From assembly GCF_965638725.1 (NCBI RefSeq), contig NC_134951.1, forward strand, positions 496,001 through 560,000: a stretch of DNA of 64,000 nucleotides, given 5' to 3'. Made by a program: the position numbers and the translations under genes. The stretch is from Aptenodytes patagonicus. Lineage: Eukaryota; Chordata; Aves; Sphenisciformes; Spheniscidae. Positions within the stretch are counted from its first letter, which is position 1. Every line of letters starts with the position of its first letter. The notes below the pieces were generated by a model. The model ran no database searches, was not told the origin of the DNA, and saw only the letters and a list, made by a program, of their open reading frames with translations. Below are positions 1 through 9,693 of this stretch, one piece after another.

Positions 1-1916
1 CGATCCGGATTCTGCAAGGGAACGTCCTTTAAATCGGGTCTGCTTGAACAGACTTCCTCGGTGGTCTGCAGACAGCCATGTTCCGGTTTGCCGCCGCCTT
101 CGTGTCGAGTTGAGAGAAACGTGGCGGGGTTAATCACGGCAGTAGTCTTTAAGGTCACATCATCTAGTTCTATTAGCACTACTCGATATTTTAGCATTCT
201 GCTAGGAGACAACCAACGTCCACCCTTCTGGTTCAATACCGTGGTCACCATGTGTGGAACATAAACAGTTATCTTTTGTCCCATAGCAAGTTTTCGAGCC
301 TCCCGTGTGAATAACACTGCTGCAGCTACTGCTCTTAGGCAGCTCGGCCGTCCTTGGCTCACCGGATCAAGTTGTTTAGAAACGTAGGCCACAGCCCCTT
401 TATATTCCCCCAGCCGCGGGGTTAACACTCCAAGGGCTACTGCTTGTCTTTCATGAGTAGATAGTTCAGATGGCTTTTCTAAATTAGGCGGTCCCAAAGC
501 TGGGGCCGTCATCAGAGCTCTTTTGAGTTGAATGTATGCATTTCGATCTTCATTTGACCATTGCAGGGGACCTTTTGATGACCTCAGTAATTCATACAAG
601 GCTTTTACCGTCAGTCCGTAGTTAGCAATCCATAAACGACACCATCCCACCATTCCTAAAAAGGTTCTCAACTCATGAACATTTCGAGGTTCTGGAGGCT
701 GACAAATGGCTTCTTTCCTTTCATTACTTAATTGTCTCTGTCCCCTCAGAATTTCAAAGCCCAAATACGTGACAGTTTCCTGTGCGATTTGGGCCTTTCC
801 TTTCGACACTCGGTAACCACTAAGTCCGAGGAAATTTAATAAACCGACTGTCGGTTCCAAGCATTCCTCTCGGGAGTTCCCAGCTATTGGCATATCGTCG
901 ACATACTGCAGCATTACTCCATTTCTATTTTCTTGTCTCCATAATTCTAATTCTTTTGCTAGCCGATTTCCAAAGATTGTCGGGCTATTTTTGAATCCTT
1001 GCGGTAATACAGTCCAAGTGTACTGGGTTTTTCTTCCAGTCCCAGGATTCTCCCATTCAAAGGCAAACAATTCCTGGCTTCCGGAATCAAGTGGGACGCA
1101 GAAAAAGGCATCTTTTAGATCTAAAACTGTAAATCCCCCCTGATCCTCAGTGGGTGCGGTTAATAGCGTATACGGATTTGCCACTACTGGATATATATCT
1201 TGGACAATTTGATTTACTGCTCTCAAATCCTGGACTAATCTGTAAGATTTTCCATCGGCCTTCTTAACAGGTAGAATTGGAGTATTATACTTAGATTCAC
1301 ATTCTCTTAATAACCCATATTTCAAAAACTTTTGTACAATAGGTACCAACCCAAGTTTAGCTTCTAACTTTAAGGGATACTCTTTCAGTCTTACCGGTGC
1401 TGATCCTGGTATAAGGTCTACCCTTACGGGTTCAGCCCTCTTTGATTTTCCGGGTATTTCTCCTGCCCAGACGACAGGGATCACTGTATCCTCAACTTCA
1501 GCCGGGATTTTCCTTTTCACTTGCCCAATTTCCTGCAATAATAATATTGAAGCTTGGGCAAATTTAGATTCAGGCATTGACACTTCTACTTCTCCATTCT
1601 TAAACTTTATTTCAGCTTCTAGTTTTTCTAGTAGATCTCGGCCTATTAAAGGTTTCGGTGCACCTGGTAGATACAAAAACTGATGCGTTACCCATTGTTT
1701 TCCAATTTTACGTTTTAGAGGTTTAAAGAAGGGCCGCGTCGCGGGCTTTCCTGTCGCACCAATAAGTCTCACAGTATCATATCCTAACTCATGTTTCTTC
1801 GTATTCAAAACCGAATAAGTGGCTCCTGTATCGATTCAACATTCTATTTCAGTTTCATCTTCCCCCAGCTTGATTTTAACCAGAGGCTCTGCTGGGGAAG
1901 ACTCCTCCGGTTTCCT
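1..1916 (-). pseudogene. pol: ERV pro-pol (partial at left edge, one internal TGA)
   Basis: This is the same frame as gag, beginning immediately after the gag TGA. The protease active-site segment (I-D-T-G-A-T) is encoded at about 1818-1835. Directly before it is an in-frame TGA at 1836-1838, probably a disabling mutation at a position that is normally coding. From 1835 to position 1 the frame is uninterrupted (about 611 codons) and covers the end of protease and reverse transcriptase, with the polymerase motif Y-V-D-D at 894-905. The region toward position 1 corresponds to the connection/RNase H side. The rest of pol and env lie outside the window. Confidence 0.82.
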
Positions 1917-3473
1917 TCAATCTTCCGTTTCTGTGTTTAATATAGAGGTTTCAGACTTTCCATTTTTTCGTAACAATGGACATTCTCGTTTCCAATGTCC
2001 CTCCTTCCTACAATAGGCACATTGAGTTTTTCCTAATGGGGGTCTAGAGTATCCCCTACCGCGACCTTCCCGATGTCGACCCCCCCCAAATCCGCCTCTT
2101 CTTTGGCCTCCTCGTGAACCACGAACTCCTTCCGATGCCGCGATTAGCCTAGCGTTCCCTTTTTCTTTTTGCTGGTCTCTGTTTCTATATATTACCCAAG
2201 CCCGATCTAAAAGCCTTCCCAAATCTCTAGCATCTGCCCCTTGTAGTTTCTGTAATTTCCTGCGAATGTCGTCTGCAGATTGTCCAATAAATAAAGTTGC
2301 CAATTGACTCTTTCCCTCTTCTGATTCAGGATCTAGTGTTGTATATTTCCGGGCTGCTTCTTTTAACTTATTTAAGAAGTCTGTGGGTGACTCCTCCTTG
2401 TCTTGTTTAATTTCATATAATTTTGACCAGTTTACTGCTTTAGGTACAGCATTCCTTATCCCAAATAGGACCCATCTTTGATACTGAGTCAGCAACAGTT
2501 TTTCTCCGTTATCATTTGGATCCCATGCAGGATCAGCCAAAGGGAAATGATGCTCCAGTTGTCCCTGCAGTGTTCCCGCAGCTATCTGAGCTTCTACCTG
2601 AGTTCTAGCCGTTTTACGAATCATTTCCCTTTCTGTACTATCAAACAATACTTGCATGATAACTTCAATATCTTTCCAGTCTGGATCCTGAGTTTTTACC
2701 ATCATTTCAAAGGCACTGGCCACTCGATCGGAATCATCTCTATAACTACCGGCAGCTATTTTCCAGTTGTTTAAATCTGTGATTGAAAAAGGCACTTTTA
2801 CTACAACCGGACCCTCATTCCCTACGGCTTGCCTGAACGGAGCTCGCAACGCGGTTCCCTGTCGGTTACGAGTTCCCCTTGCCACCGGCGTGGCCCTTGT
2901 AGCGCCTCTCTCAGACTCATCGTCCGATTCGCCCTCCACCCTGAAGGGCTCAAATCCGTGATTCTGGGATCTCTGCCTCAATCCCGGAGCCACTGACATC
3001 TCTAAATCCTCTTCCTGCTCTTTCTGGGTCAACTTCAAACATCTCTGTCCAATACTACATGCCGAACAACACCTTTTTAACACTTTCCCTTTTTCTCTCT
3101 CTCGCTTCTCTTTCTCCAATGCCAATACCAGAGGATCAGTTGGGGCCAAATTGATTCCACACTCCTTTTGCCACTCAGGATGCTGCCTTAACGTAAAGAA
3201 CATATCGGCGTACAATACCTCATCCCATTTTCCTTCTCTCCTCAGAAACAGCATTAGTTGTAACAGAGTATTATAATTCAAAGTACCGTTCCTTGGCCAC
3301 TTTTCTCCATCTTCTAGTTTATACAGTGGCCACCATTGATTACAATACTTAATTAGAGCGTCCCTTTTTGCGACCCCACCAGGGGATCCTGCAATTTGTT
3401 TCCAATGTGTTAAAATACAACCCAAAGGTGATTTCTTTAAAATTCCCTCACCCGTGGATGATCCGGCACCCAT
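1917..3473 (-). CDS. gag: ERV gag polyprotein
   Basis: This is an open frame of about 518 codons. I chose the Met at 3473 over the upstream Met at 3482 because it starts M-G-A-G-S-S, a myristoylation-type N-terminus normal for retroviral matrix. Domains in order are a matrix-like N-terminus (first ~110 residues), a charged linker, and a gamma-type capsid including a major-homology-region-like segment (Q-D-K-E-E-S-P-T-D-F-L). A Gly/Arg-rich basic stretch follows, and then one zinc knuckle (C-A-Y-C-R-K-E-G-H-W-K-R-E-C). The frame ends at TGA 1917-1919, and pro-pol continues in the same frame. It has no internal stop. Whether it is expressed is unknown. Confidence 0.85.
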   Translation of the reverse strand: MGAGSSTGEGILKKSPLGCILTHWKQIAGSPGGVAKRDALIKYCNQWWPLYKLEDGEKWPRNGTLNYNTLLQLMLFLRREGKWDEVLYADMFFTLRQHPEWQKECGINLAPTDPLVLALEKEKREREKGKVLKRCCSACSIGQRCLKLTQKEQEEDLEMSVAPGLRQRSQNHGFEPFRVEGESDDESERGATRATPVARGTRNRQGTALRAPFRQAVGNEGPVVVKVPFSITDLNNWKIAAGSYRDDSDRVASAFEMMVKTQDPDWKDIEVIMQVLFDSTEREMIRKTARTQVEAQIAAGTLQGQLEHHFPLADPAWDPNDNGEKLLLTQYQRWVLFGIRNAVPKAVNWSKLYEIKQDKEESPTDFLNKLKEAARKYTTLDPESEEGKSQLATLFIGQSADDIRRKLQKLQGADARDLGRLLDRAWVIYRNRDQQKEKGNARLIAASEGVRGSRGGQRRGGFGGGRHREGRGRGYSRPPLGKTQCAYCRKEGHWKRECPLLRKNGKSETSILNTETED

Positions 3474-3639
3474 TTTATACACGGGGAATCACACGTGCAG
3501 AGAACACGAATAACCAATCACTATAACAAACAGACGAACTGTAACAAACAGACAAATGCTTACAACAATAGACAAGTTCTTACAATATTTGTTACCGCGG
3601 TTGCTCTCAACGTTTACCTTGAGCGGGAACTCTAATCCC

Positions 3640-3975
3640 TTTTAAACCAAACGGGGACTTTAACCCCTTCCAAACCAAACGGGGACGTTTAACCCCTGCC
3701 AAACGGGGACGTTTAACCCCTGCCGAACGGGGACTAGCCCCTGCTGAACGGGGACTAGCCCCTGCCGAACGGGGACGTTTAACCCCTGCCGAACGGGGAC
3801 GTTTAACCCCTGCCAAACAGGGACTAGCCCCTGCCAAACGGGGACGTTTAACCCCTGCCGAACGGGGACGTTTAACCCCTGCCAAACAGGGACTAGCCCC
3901 TGCCAAATGGGGACTAGCCCCTGCCAACCAGGGACGTTTAACCCCTGCCAAACGGGGACTAGCCCCTGCCCGGGT
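3640..3975 (-). repeat. Tandem repeat in ERV leader
   Basis: About 15 copies of two alternating units of 20 and 23 bp fill the leader between the primer binding site and gag. Both share an AACGGGGAC...CCCCTGCC frame, with either GTTTAA or TAG in the middle. Each unit has a GGGG...CCCC self-complementary core, so the RNA could form a string of small hairpins. Several frames stay open across it (for example 3607-4170) because the units lack stops. I do not regard these as genes. Confidence 0.9.
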
Positions 3976-4177
3976 CCTGAGCTCCAACCCTGCGGAGCTT
4001 TCGCTGCGTCTGATGGGCAGGTAACCAAATTTCCGAAAGAATGCCTTAATACTCACAAAACAATGTTTTTTGCTCAGGGGCTCTTCGGTCCGGGGATCGG
4101 GAGAAGTCCTCTCCGAGAATGCCTCGGTGCCGGCTGAGGTTCCGCGATCCCAGGATCCGTCGAGGCTCAAGAGCAGT

Positions 4178-4195
4178 GTCCCACCTGGGTCGCCA
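4178..4195 (-). other. Candidate retroviral primer binding site
   Basis: Just inside the LTR boundary the minus strand reads TGGCGACCCAGGTGGGAC. It begins with the TGG that pairs with a tRNA CCA end and lies four bases from the ...AACA end of the LTR. I could not match it securely to one tRNA 3' end, so the tRNA type is left open. Confidence 0.5.
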
Positions 4196-4199
4196 AATC

Positions 4200-4840
4200 T
4201 GTTACCATAAGCCGGCAGATGAAAAAAACTCTCTAAGACTCCGTTTGGAGTTTTAGAAAGCAGGCATTCTTTACTGCGGCGCCGGGCGCACAGGGGATCG
4301 CTCCACCTCGTGTGCGCCCCGAGCTGCTCAACTGTGGGAGTTAAGTACAGTCAGAATATGCATATTCATTAGATTTCCGCGACATGATTAACGTATTAAT
4401 GTTAGTTCATTAACATATGTAAAAGTCTTTCACGCATGCGCTCTTAGGTCCATCGGTGGTCTTTCAGGGTCCTCTGGTGGTCGTCGACGGTCTTCCTCAC
4501 CGTGACCGCTAGCTGAACTCGGTTCTCGCGCGTGCACCGTTTGTCCGTTGGCTCGGTTTGCAGACTTTCACCTTCACAAACCGGCTGCCTTCAGCGTCGC
4601 TTCCGCATCTACAGAGTTCCAAGGTCTTCTGTCCTGCTGAACGTTTGGCTTATCTATCCAGAGAGCGTACCCCCACTGCACGGAGCGCGCCCCTGCTGAA
4701 CGTTTGGCTTATCTATCCAGAGAGCGTACCCCCACTGCACGGAGCGCGCCCCTGCTGAACGTTTGGCTCATCTGCTCACAGAGCCTGTCAAGCTCGGCTG
4801 CGTCACGTCCAGTGACGAGAACCAGATGTCTCCTCAGTAT
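4200..4840 (-). repeat. ERV 5' LTR (right border approximate)
   Basis: On the plus strand the LTR begins TGTTACC at 4200, which is the ...GGTAACA end on the minus strand, next to the primer binding site. An AGTAAA poly(A)-signal-like motif lies at 4270-4275, and AT-rich TATA-like sequence lies around 4350-4420. A directly repeated 59-bp block in the distal part resembles a U3 enhancer duplication. The border near 4840 is where unique CpG-rich sequence starts; it is inferred from composition only. Confidence 0.6.
4633..4782. repeat. 59-bp direct repeat (x2.5) in LTR U3
   Basis: Copies start at 4633, 4692 and 4751 (partial), each opening CCTGCTGAACGTTTGGCT. The first two copies are nearly identical. 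Direct repeats of this size are typical of retroviral U3 enhancers. Confidence 0.85.
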
Positions 4841-5400
4841 TCCTTTGTACTCGGTATCACCGGCGACCTGCGATCGGCCAGGGCCGTGGCGGGAGAGCCC
4901 GAGGGCGGCAGGAAGGCCACGGCCGCCCCGCGCCACCGGCGGCCGGCCCCAGGGCGGGAGCAGCCGAGGCCGACGGCGGCGCCGGGGCCCGCCAGGCCTG
5001 TGGGGAGCGTCTTGCTCCGCGGTGGGCGCCTGGGGACGGGGACCGGCGGACGCCAGCCGGCCCACGGCCGGGGCGGCGGGGCCGAGGCCGCAGGGGCAGC
5101 CCCGGCCGGCAGCGAGGACGGCGCCGAGCGAGGTGCGCCGCAGCCCGGGGCGGCGGGGCCGGTGCCGGGACAGCCCGAGGGTCCGGGCTGGCGCCGGTGG
5201 GACCGCGGCACCGCGGGGGACGCGCGGGGGGGGGACACGGACGCGAGCCGGGGGGAGCCGGGCAGCGGCACGAAAGGGCCGGCCCCCCCCCGAGCCGGGA
5301 ATGAGCGGGGCCGCCGGGGGCGGGGCCACGCAGGTCGCGCCGCGGCCGGCGGAGCCGCTGCGGGCCGACAGGGGCGGGGCCTTACGGGGGGGAGGCGTGG
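4841..5400. other. CpG-rich spacer between ERV and U1 gene
   Basis: Very GC- and CpG-rich sequence with no recognisable gene. Long open frames occur on both strands at once, which is expected at this composition. It probably forms part of the CpG-rich environment upstream of the U1 promoter. Confidence 0.55.
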
Positions 5401-5402
5401 CC

Positions 5403-5437
5403 ATGCAGATCAGCCACCGCGCGGTGCCTGCCGGGAG
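5403..5437 (+). promoter_or_regulatory. U1 distal sequence element (octamer-like + SPH/Staf)
   Basis: An octamer-like ATGCAGAT (5403-5410, one mismatch to ATGCAAAT) lies about 219 bp upstream of the U1 start. A motif at 5420-5437, read on the minus strand, matches the SPH/Staf (ZNF143) consensus at 17 of 18 positions by my hand alignment. Octamer plus SPH near -200 is the standard vertebrate snRNA enhancer arrangement. This supports a genuine transcription unit over a processed pseudogene. Confidence 0.7.
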
Positions 5438-5561
5438 CCCCACGCGCCAAGCCGCGGCCGGCCGCGGGCGTGCGCGGTCGCTGCGTGGGCGCTGCGCGTG
5501 GCGGAGGCGTGGGGCGCGTGAGGCGGCGCGTGGTGGCTGTGGTGTTGTGTGTCGTCGGGGC

Positions 5562-5581
5562 GTGTCCGTGTGGTGAGCGTG
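5562..5581 (+). promoter_or_regulatory. U1 proximal sequence element (PSE-like)
   Basis: GTGTCCGTGTGGTGAGCGTG sits at -60 to -41 relative to the U1 5' end. It resembles the vertebrate U1 PSE, which starts GTGACCGTGTG at the same distance. The second half is divergent. Confidence 0.55.
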
Positions 5582-5621
5582 CGTGGTGCGCGCGGTGGTG
5601 CGGCGGGGGCGGTGTGGGGGC

Positions 5622-5785
5622 ATACTTACCTGGCAGGGGAGACACCATGATCAGGCAGGTGGTTTTCCCAGGGCGAGGCTCATCCCCTGCACTCCGGGTG
5701 TGCTGACCCCTGCGATTTCCCCAAATGCGGGAAACTCGACTGCATAATTTGTGGTAGTGGGGGACTGCGTTCGCGCTCTCCCCTG
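5622..5785 (+). ncRNA. RNU1: U1 spliceosomal snRNA (loop-variant copy)
   Basis: This is exactly 164 nt, the normal U1 length. It starts ATACTTACCTG (the 5' splice-site pairing region) and ends in the terminal stem TCGCGCTCTCCCCTG. The Sm site AATTTGTGG is intact. U1 is the RNA of the U1 snRNP that recognises 5' splice sites and also suppresses premature polyadenylation. Compared with the vertebrate consensus, the stem-loop I loop reads ATCAGGCAG in place of ATCACGAAG (U1-70K site), and loop II reads CCTGCACTCC in place of ATTGCACTCC (U1A site). Other differences lie in stems. It is convergent with MAPRE3. It may be a functional variant or an early pseudogene; promoter elements favour transcription. 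Confidence 0.93.
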
Positions 5786-5794
5786 GCCCGGGCG

Positions 5795-5807
5795 GTGAAG
5801 GACAGAG
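5795..5807 (+). terminator. 3'-box-like element of U1 gene
   Basis: GTGAAGGACAGAG lies 10 nt after the U1 3' end, where the snRNA 3' box directs Integrator processing. It is an imperfect match to the GTTT-N-AAARNNAGA consensus. Confidence 0.4.
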
Positions 5808-6464
5808 CTGACCCTGGGGGTGGCTGTTGGGGGGTGGTGGCGGGCGAGGCCGGAGGTGGTGGCTGTTGCGGGGGGACGAAGCAGTGGCAGCGGGGTGGGT
5901 GGCGGTCGTTCGTCCCGGGACGAGCAGAGCCGGGGCCCGGGTGGGCGCGGGGTGACTCTCGCGGCGCAGGGCTCCGGTCCCCGCGGTGGGAAGGTTAAGA
6001 GCCGGGAGGAACGGCAGGGCCTGTCACGCCCCGGCCTCGGTCGCCCGCGATCTCGCCGTCGGGGGGAGCGGGAGCGAGGCGGGGAGCGGAGGACGGCCGA
6101 GGCGCAGCGGTGCCCGGGGGGAGGCGGGGCGCGTCCTTGGGCAAGGCTCCAGCCGGAGCTCCCTGCCCCGCAGCAGCTCTTTGATCTCCCTGCGTGACCG
6201 TCCCGTCCCGTCCCCGTCCCCGTCCCCCCTCCCCGAGCAGCGCCTTCCTGAGGCGTGAAGCGGCCCGGCCCGGGGACCCTGCCCGCAGCAGGATCCACCC
6301 CGGGGTCCCGGAGGGGCTGGCGCCCTGCGATGCTCCGCTGCCCTCTCCCCCCCCCCTCGCACCCCCCCCCCGGGTCATGCCCCGGCACAGCGACGGCCGG
6401 GCAGGGCTCCCCGCACGCTGCCGGCAGCCCCGCAGGGCCCGGAGCCAGGCCGGAGGACGGGCAG
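5808..6464. other. Spacer between U1 and MAPRE3 3' ends
   Basis: GC-rich convergent intergenic sequence. I see no gene or conserved-looking element in it. Confidence 0.5.
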
Positions 6465-7475
6465 GACAACGTTTTACCACACGAGTTTATTTTAAATAAA
6501 ACTTAAACACAGATGCAGGCTTTGCGACCGGAGTGACGGACCAGACAAGCGATGCAACGGGGAGACGGGGGCCAGGGCAGGCGCTGCGTGCCGCTCTCGG
6601 CAAACCCACCCCAGCGCTCCGCCGGGCGGGAGAGACCCGTCCAGCCCGGCCCTGGGGGGGGGGGGTGGTGGTGGTGGGGGGGTGGTGGTGATGTCCTCGG
6701 TGGCCGTGGGCGAGGGGAGGGGGCCCCGCAGCGGGGAGAGGGGCGCTGCCGTCCCCACGCCGCAGAGGGGACGGGCTCCCGCTCCGGGGTCCTCTGTCCT
6801 GACCTGTGGTGGCCAGGTGTCCGTCCCCCCCCGCACCCCCCACCCACCGCTGCCTGCACCTGCCCGAGCAGGCAGACACATCCTCAGCCGGGCCAGGGTT
6901 TCTTTTTCGTCTTCCCGGGAACCCGAAGCAACACCTCCCTCCTCCGAGCCCTGTCCTCCCCGCTGCCCGCCGGGTGGGCACCGGCCCCCCCCCCCTCCCC
7001 TGTGCAGCCGTCCCAGGGCCGCTGGCTCCAGCCCCGATCCCCAGGCTCCGGGGCTGGCGGGGTGCGGGCAGCACGGGAGCACGCTCCACCCCGGGGAAGA
7101 CAGCCCGAGGACTTGGTCTTTCCCTCTCGCTCTCACGCAGCGGGGCAGGCGGGGACACCGGGGCGGCTGCGGCACTCGCACCGGAGGGGGACAACGGAAA
7201 TAAATATGGGGTGGGGGTGGCGAGGGCCGGACCCCGGGCAGAGCCCATCCCCACCCCCAGCGTAGGTACAGCCCTGCTCCTCGCTGGATGGACATCTATT
7301 TATTAGGGAGACAGTGGCTTCCCACCGGAGCTGCTGGACGCCGAGGCCGCGGGCTCGGCTGCCGGAGACCGTGATGGCGTGTGACAGTGCAGGGCGAGGC
7401 GCACAGGCTCAGACCTCGAATGTCTATGGTGGGGGAACGGCGCAGGGCGGCGCGGGGCGCGGGAGCGTGCCGGGG
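6465..7475 (-). other. MAPRE3: MAPRE3 3' untranslated region
   Basis: This follows the MAPRE3 stop codon at 7476-7478. The minus strand carries two AATAAA signals: a proximal one at 7299-7304 and a distal one at 6486-6491. The distal signal sits in a short AT-rich patch and is followed by GT-rich sequence, so cleavage near 6465-6475 is likely. The result is roughly a 1-kb 3'UTR with possible alternative polyadenylation. A G-run and GGT tract lies at 6655-6690. Confidence 0.7.
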
Positions 7476-9686
7476 CTAGTACTCGTCCTGGTCCTCTGGC
7501 TGCTGCTCCTCCAGCTCATCGTCCTCCGGCGGGGCGAAGCCCTCCTGGGGGGGGGGCACGGGCGGCCGTCAGCCCAGGGGCCACGGGGGGTGGGGGCTCC
7601 CGCCGCCGGCCGGCTCCCGCCTCATCCCCACGTCCCCTCCCGGCACGGTGCAAGGGCTTCGGCAGAGCCCAAATCGCCCCCCCCCACCCCCCCCCGGGCA
7701 CCCCAGGGAGTGAATGAGGCCAGAGGCCGGGAGCAGCCGCGGGGAAGGGGGTCTTGTCCCGGGAAAGCCCCGAGAGCGGGATGGAGGCTGGGGGTCCCGG
7801 GCGGGGGCAGCGGTGCCCAGCCCTCACCTCCGTGGCGTAGAGGACGCTGACGATGCCGGTGATGATGGGGCTGTTCTCGTTCTCGTGCTCCTGGCAGATC
7901 AGCTCGATGTCCCGCAGTTTGCTGAAGTAGAAATCCCGCTCCTTCTCCAGCCCGTCCACCGTCAGCTTCAGGTCCATCAGCTGCAGGGGGGGGGCCGGAG
8001 CCTTCAGCCCGAGGCCGGGAGGGGGCCGCTCCCCCGCGCCCAGGGTGGGGCGGGGGGGCTCGGCACCATCCCCTCCCTCCCACGCCGGGGTGTCCCCTGG
8101 CCCTGCCGGCAGCCGGGCGGCGGCGGGCCGGGGCCCTGCCTACCTGCTGGTTGAGCTCCAGGATCTGCGCGTCGGCCTCGGTGCCCCCGTTGCGGGCCGC
8201 GGGGGAGTTTTTCCGGAGGATGCTGCTGGGGACGTTGCTGAGGCGGGCCGGGTTCGGCGTGCTCTTGGTGCCGGTGGGAGAGGTCCTCTGGGGGACTTGA
8301 CAGCAGACGGGGACCAACGGGTTAATGCCGGACCGGGGGGCTGCTGGGGGGGACCCCCCCCTCCCCCCCCTGCATCGTGCGGGGCGGCAGGGGCTGGGAG
8401 GCAGCAGCGGGCAGCAAGGGCAGGCAGAGCACTCGGGGGCTGAGCTGTGACTCCAGGCCGTCCTGCCCTGAGCCACCCCCCCTGCCTCAGTTTCCCCTGG
8501 CAGATCTTGCCCCCAGCCCCCCTCGAGGGGTGCTTGCGGCCCGGCCGGGGTTTGCTGTGGGACAAGGGGGGGTCCAGCCCTGGAGATGCTCCCGCGGGGC
8601 TGGCACAGGGAGCCCACGATGCCCACGGAGCATCGCCCGCGGCCGGGAGCAGCTTGGCTGCGCAGCGGCGCTCGGGCACCGTGGCGGCACGGCACGGGGG
8701 GATGGCAGCCATGGGGGGGGCCTGGGGGGGACAAACCGCCCCCAGGCCCGGGGCGAGCAGGAAGATGGAGGCAGGCGAGCCCTGCCCGGCTCCCCGCGGG
8801 TCCCTCTGCCGTCCCCTCCGCCCCGGGTGTCCCTGCAGACCCGCTCGGCCCCCCCCCGTTCGCAGGCAGGCAGGCAGCAGAGCGGGGCGCAGGCAGAGGC
8901 GGCGGCGGGGGGGGAGGGGGCACGGGGGGACGCCTGGCCGCGGCCAGAGCAACGTGGGGTGCAGGAGGCCGGGCGGGAGGGCGGGGGGCAGCGGCTCGCC
9001 GGGGGACCCGGACATTACCTGCAGTGCCAATGGGTTTCTTGGGTTTGTTGAAGATGTGATCACCTGGGTTTGGGGGGGGCGCGACGTCCTGGCCCTGCCG
9101 CGCCAGCAGCGGGTTGTACTCCTTCCCGTCGTAGTTGGCGTCGAAGAACTTCTTAAACCACTGGATGAACTCGAAGTTGTCCTGGAACTTGCCCTTCACC
9201 AGCCTCTCCACCGCGATGATCTGGGGACGACGACGACACAGAGGGGCTGGCGGGGCTGCCCTCCCGGCACGGCCCCCGCCCCGCCGCCGGCCCCCCCCAC
9301 CCCCCCGCCCATGGACCTACTTTGTCCACTCCCATCTTCTTGAAGGCGGCCTGCAGCACCTTGAAGTTGTGGATGTACTCGTGCTCCAGCTTGGCCTGGA
9401 ACTTCACCTTCCGCAGGTGGACGCAGCCGGGGAACAGCATGTCCATGAACTGGCAGTAGGCAGCCCCTGCGCCGGGCCCACACCGCGGCGTCAGCGGGGG
9501 CCGGCGGCACCCCGCCACCGTCCCCCGCCGCGTCCGTCCACCCGCCCCTGGGACCCCCACCCCACCTGAGCAGAGCTGCTCGATCTTGGTGTAGTTGAGC
9601 TGGAGGGAGTCGTTGACCCAGGCGAGCATGTCGTGGCGGCTCAGGTTCTCGCTGGTCACCGACGTCGAGTACACATTGACGGCCAT
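7476..9686 (-). CDS. MAPRE3: EB3, microtubule plus-end tracking protein
   Basis: Six coding exons (5' to 3'): 9566-9686, 9321-9466, 9019-9220, 8144-8295, 7828-7980 and 7476-7544. They sum to 280 codons plus TAG (human EB3 has 281). The protein starts [11 protein letters not shown]. The N-terminal calponin-homology domain (residues ~1-130) binds growing microtubule ends. A Ser/Pro/Lys-rich linker follows, then the EB-homology coiled coil (~185-255) that dimerises and recruits SxIP proteins, and an acidic tail ending D-Q-D-E-Y that binds CAP-Gly domains. EB3 rather than EB1 is indicated by the H-I-F-N-K-P-K-K region and the tail. All junctions are GT-AG and phases agree throughout. In neurons EB3 regulates microtubule dynamics. 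Confidence 0.97.
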
Positions 9687-9693
9687 GCCCCAG

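Larger units (their letters stand above)
1..4840 (-). mobile_element. Endogenous retrovirus, class I (gamma-like), 5' part
   Basis: A provirus lies on the minus strand and is cut by the left window edge. Reading right to left there is an LTR (from 4200 rightward), a primer-binding-site-like 18-mer, a leader of about 700 bp, gag, and then pro-pol. Three things point to the gamma group: gag and pol share one frame separated by a single TGA, the capsid is gamma-like, and the nucleocapsid has a single CCHC knuckle. Pol stays open from 1835 to the edge, which suggests a fairly young insertion. The right LTR border is not fixed, because the 3' LTR and target-site duplication are outside the window. 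The class call is confident; the family name is unknown. Confidence 0.88.

Noticed and set aside
3607-4170. 187-codon frame in the ERV leader as a possible accessory gene
   Set aside because: Begins at a non-ATG start, runs through the leader tandem repeat, and an overlapping frame is open for the same reason.
4704-5623. Two ~300-codon frames on opposite strands left of the U1 gene
   Set aside because: CpG-rich sequence with few stops on either strand; no homology or signals.
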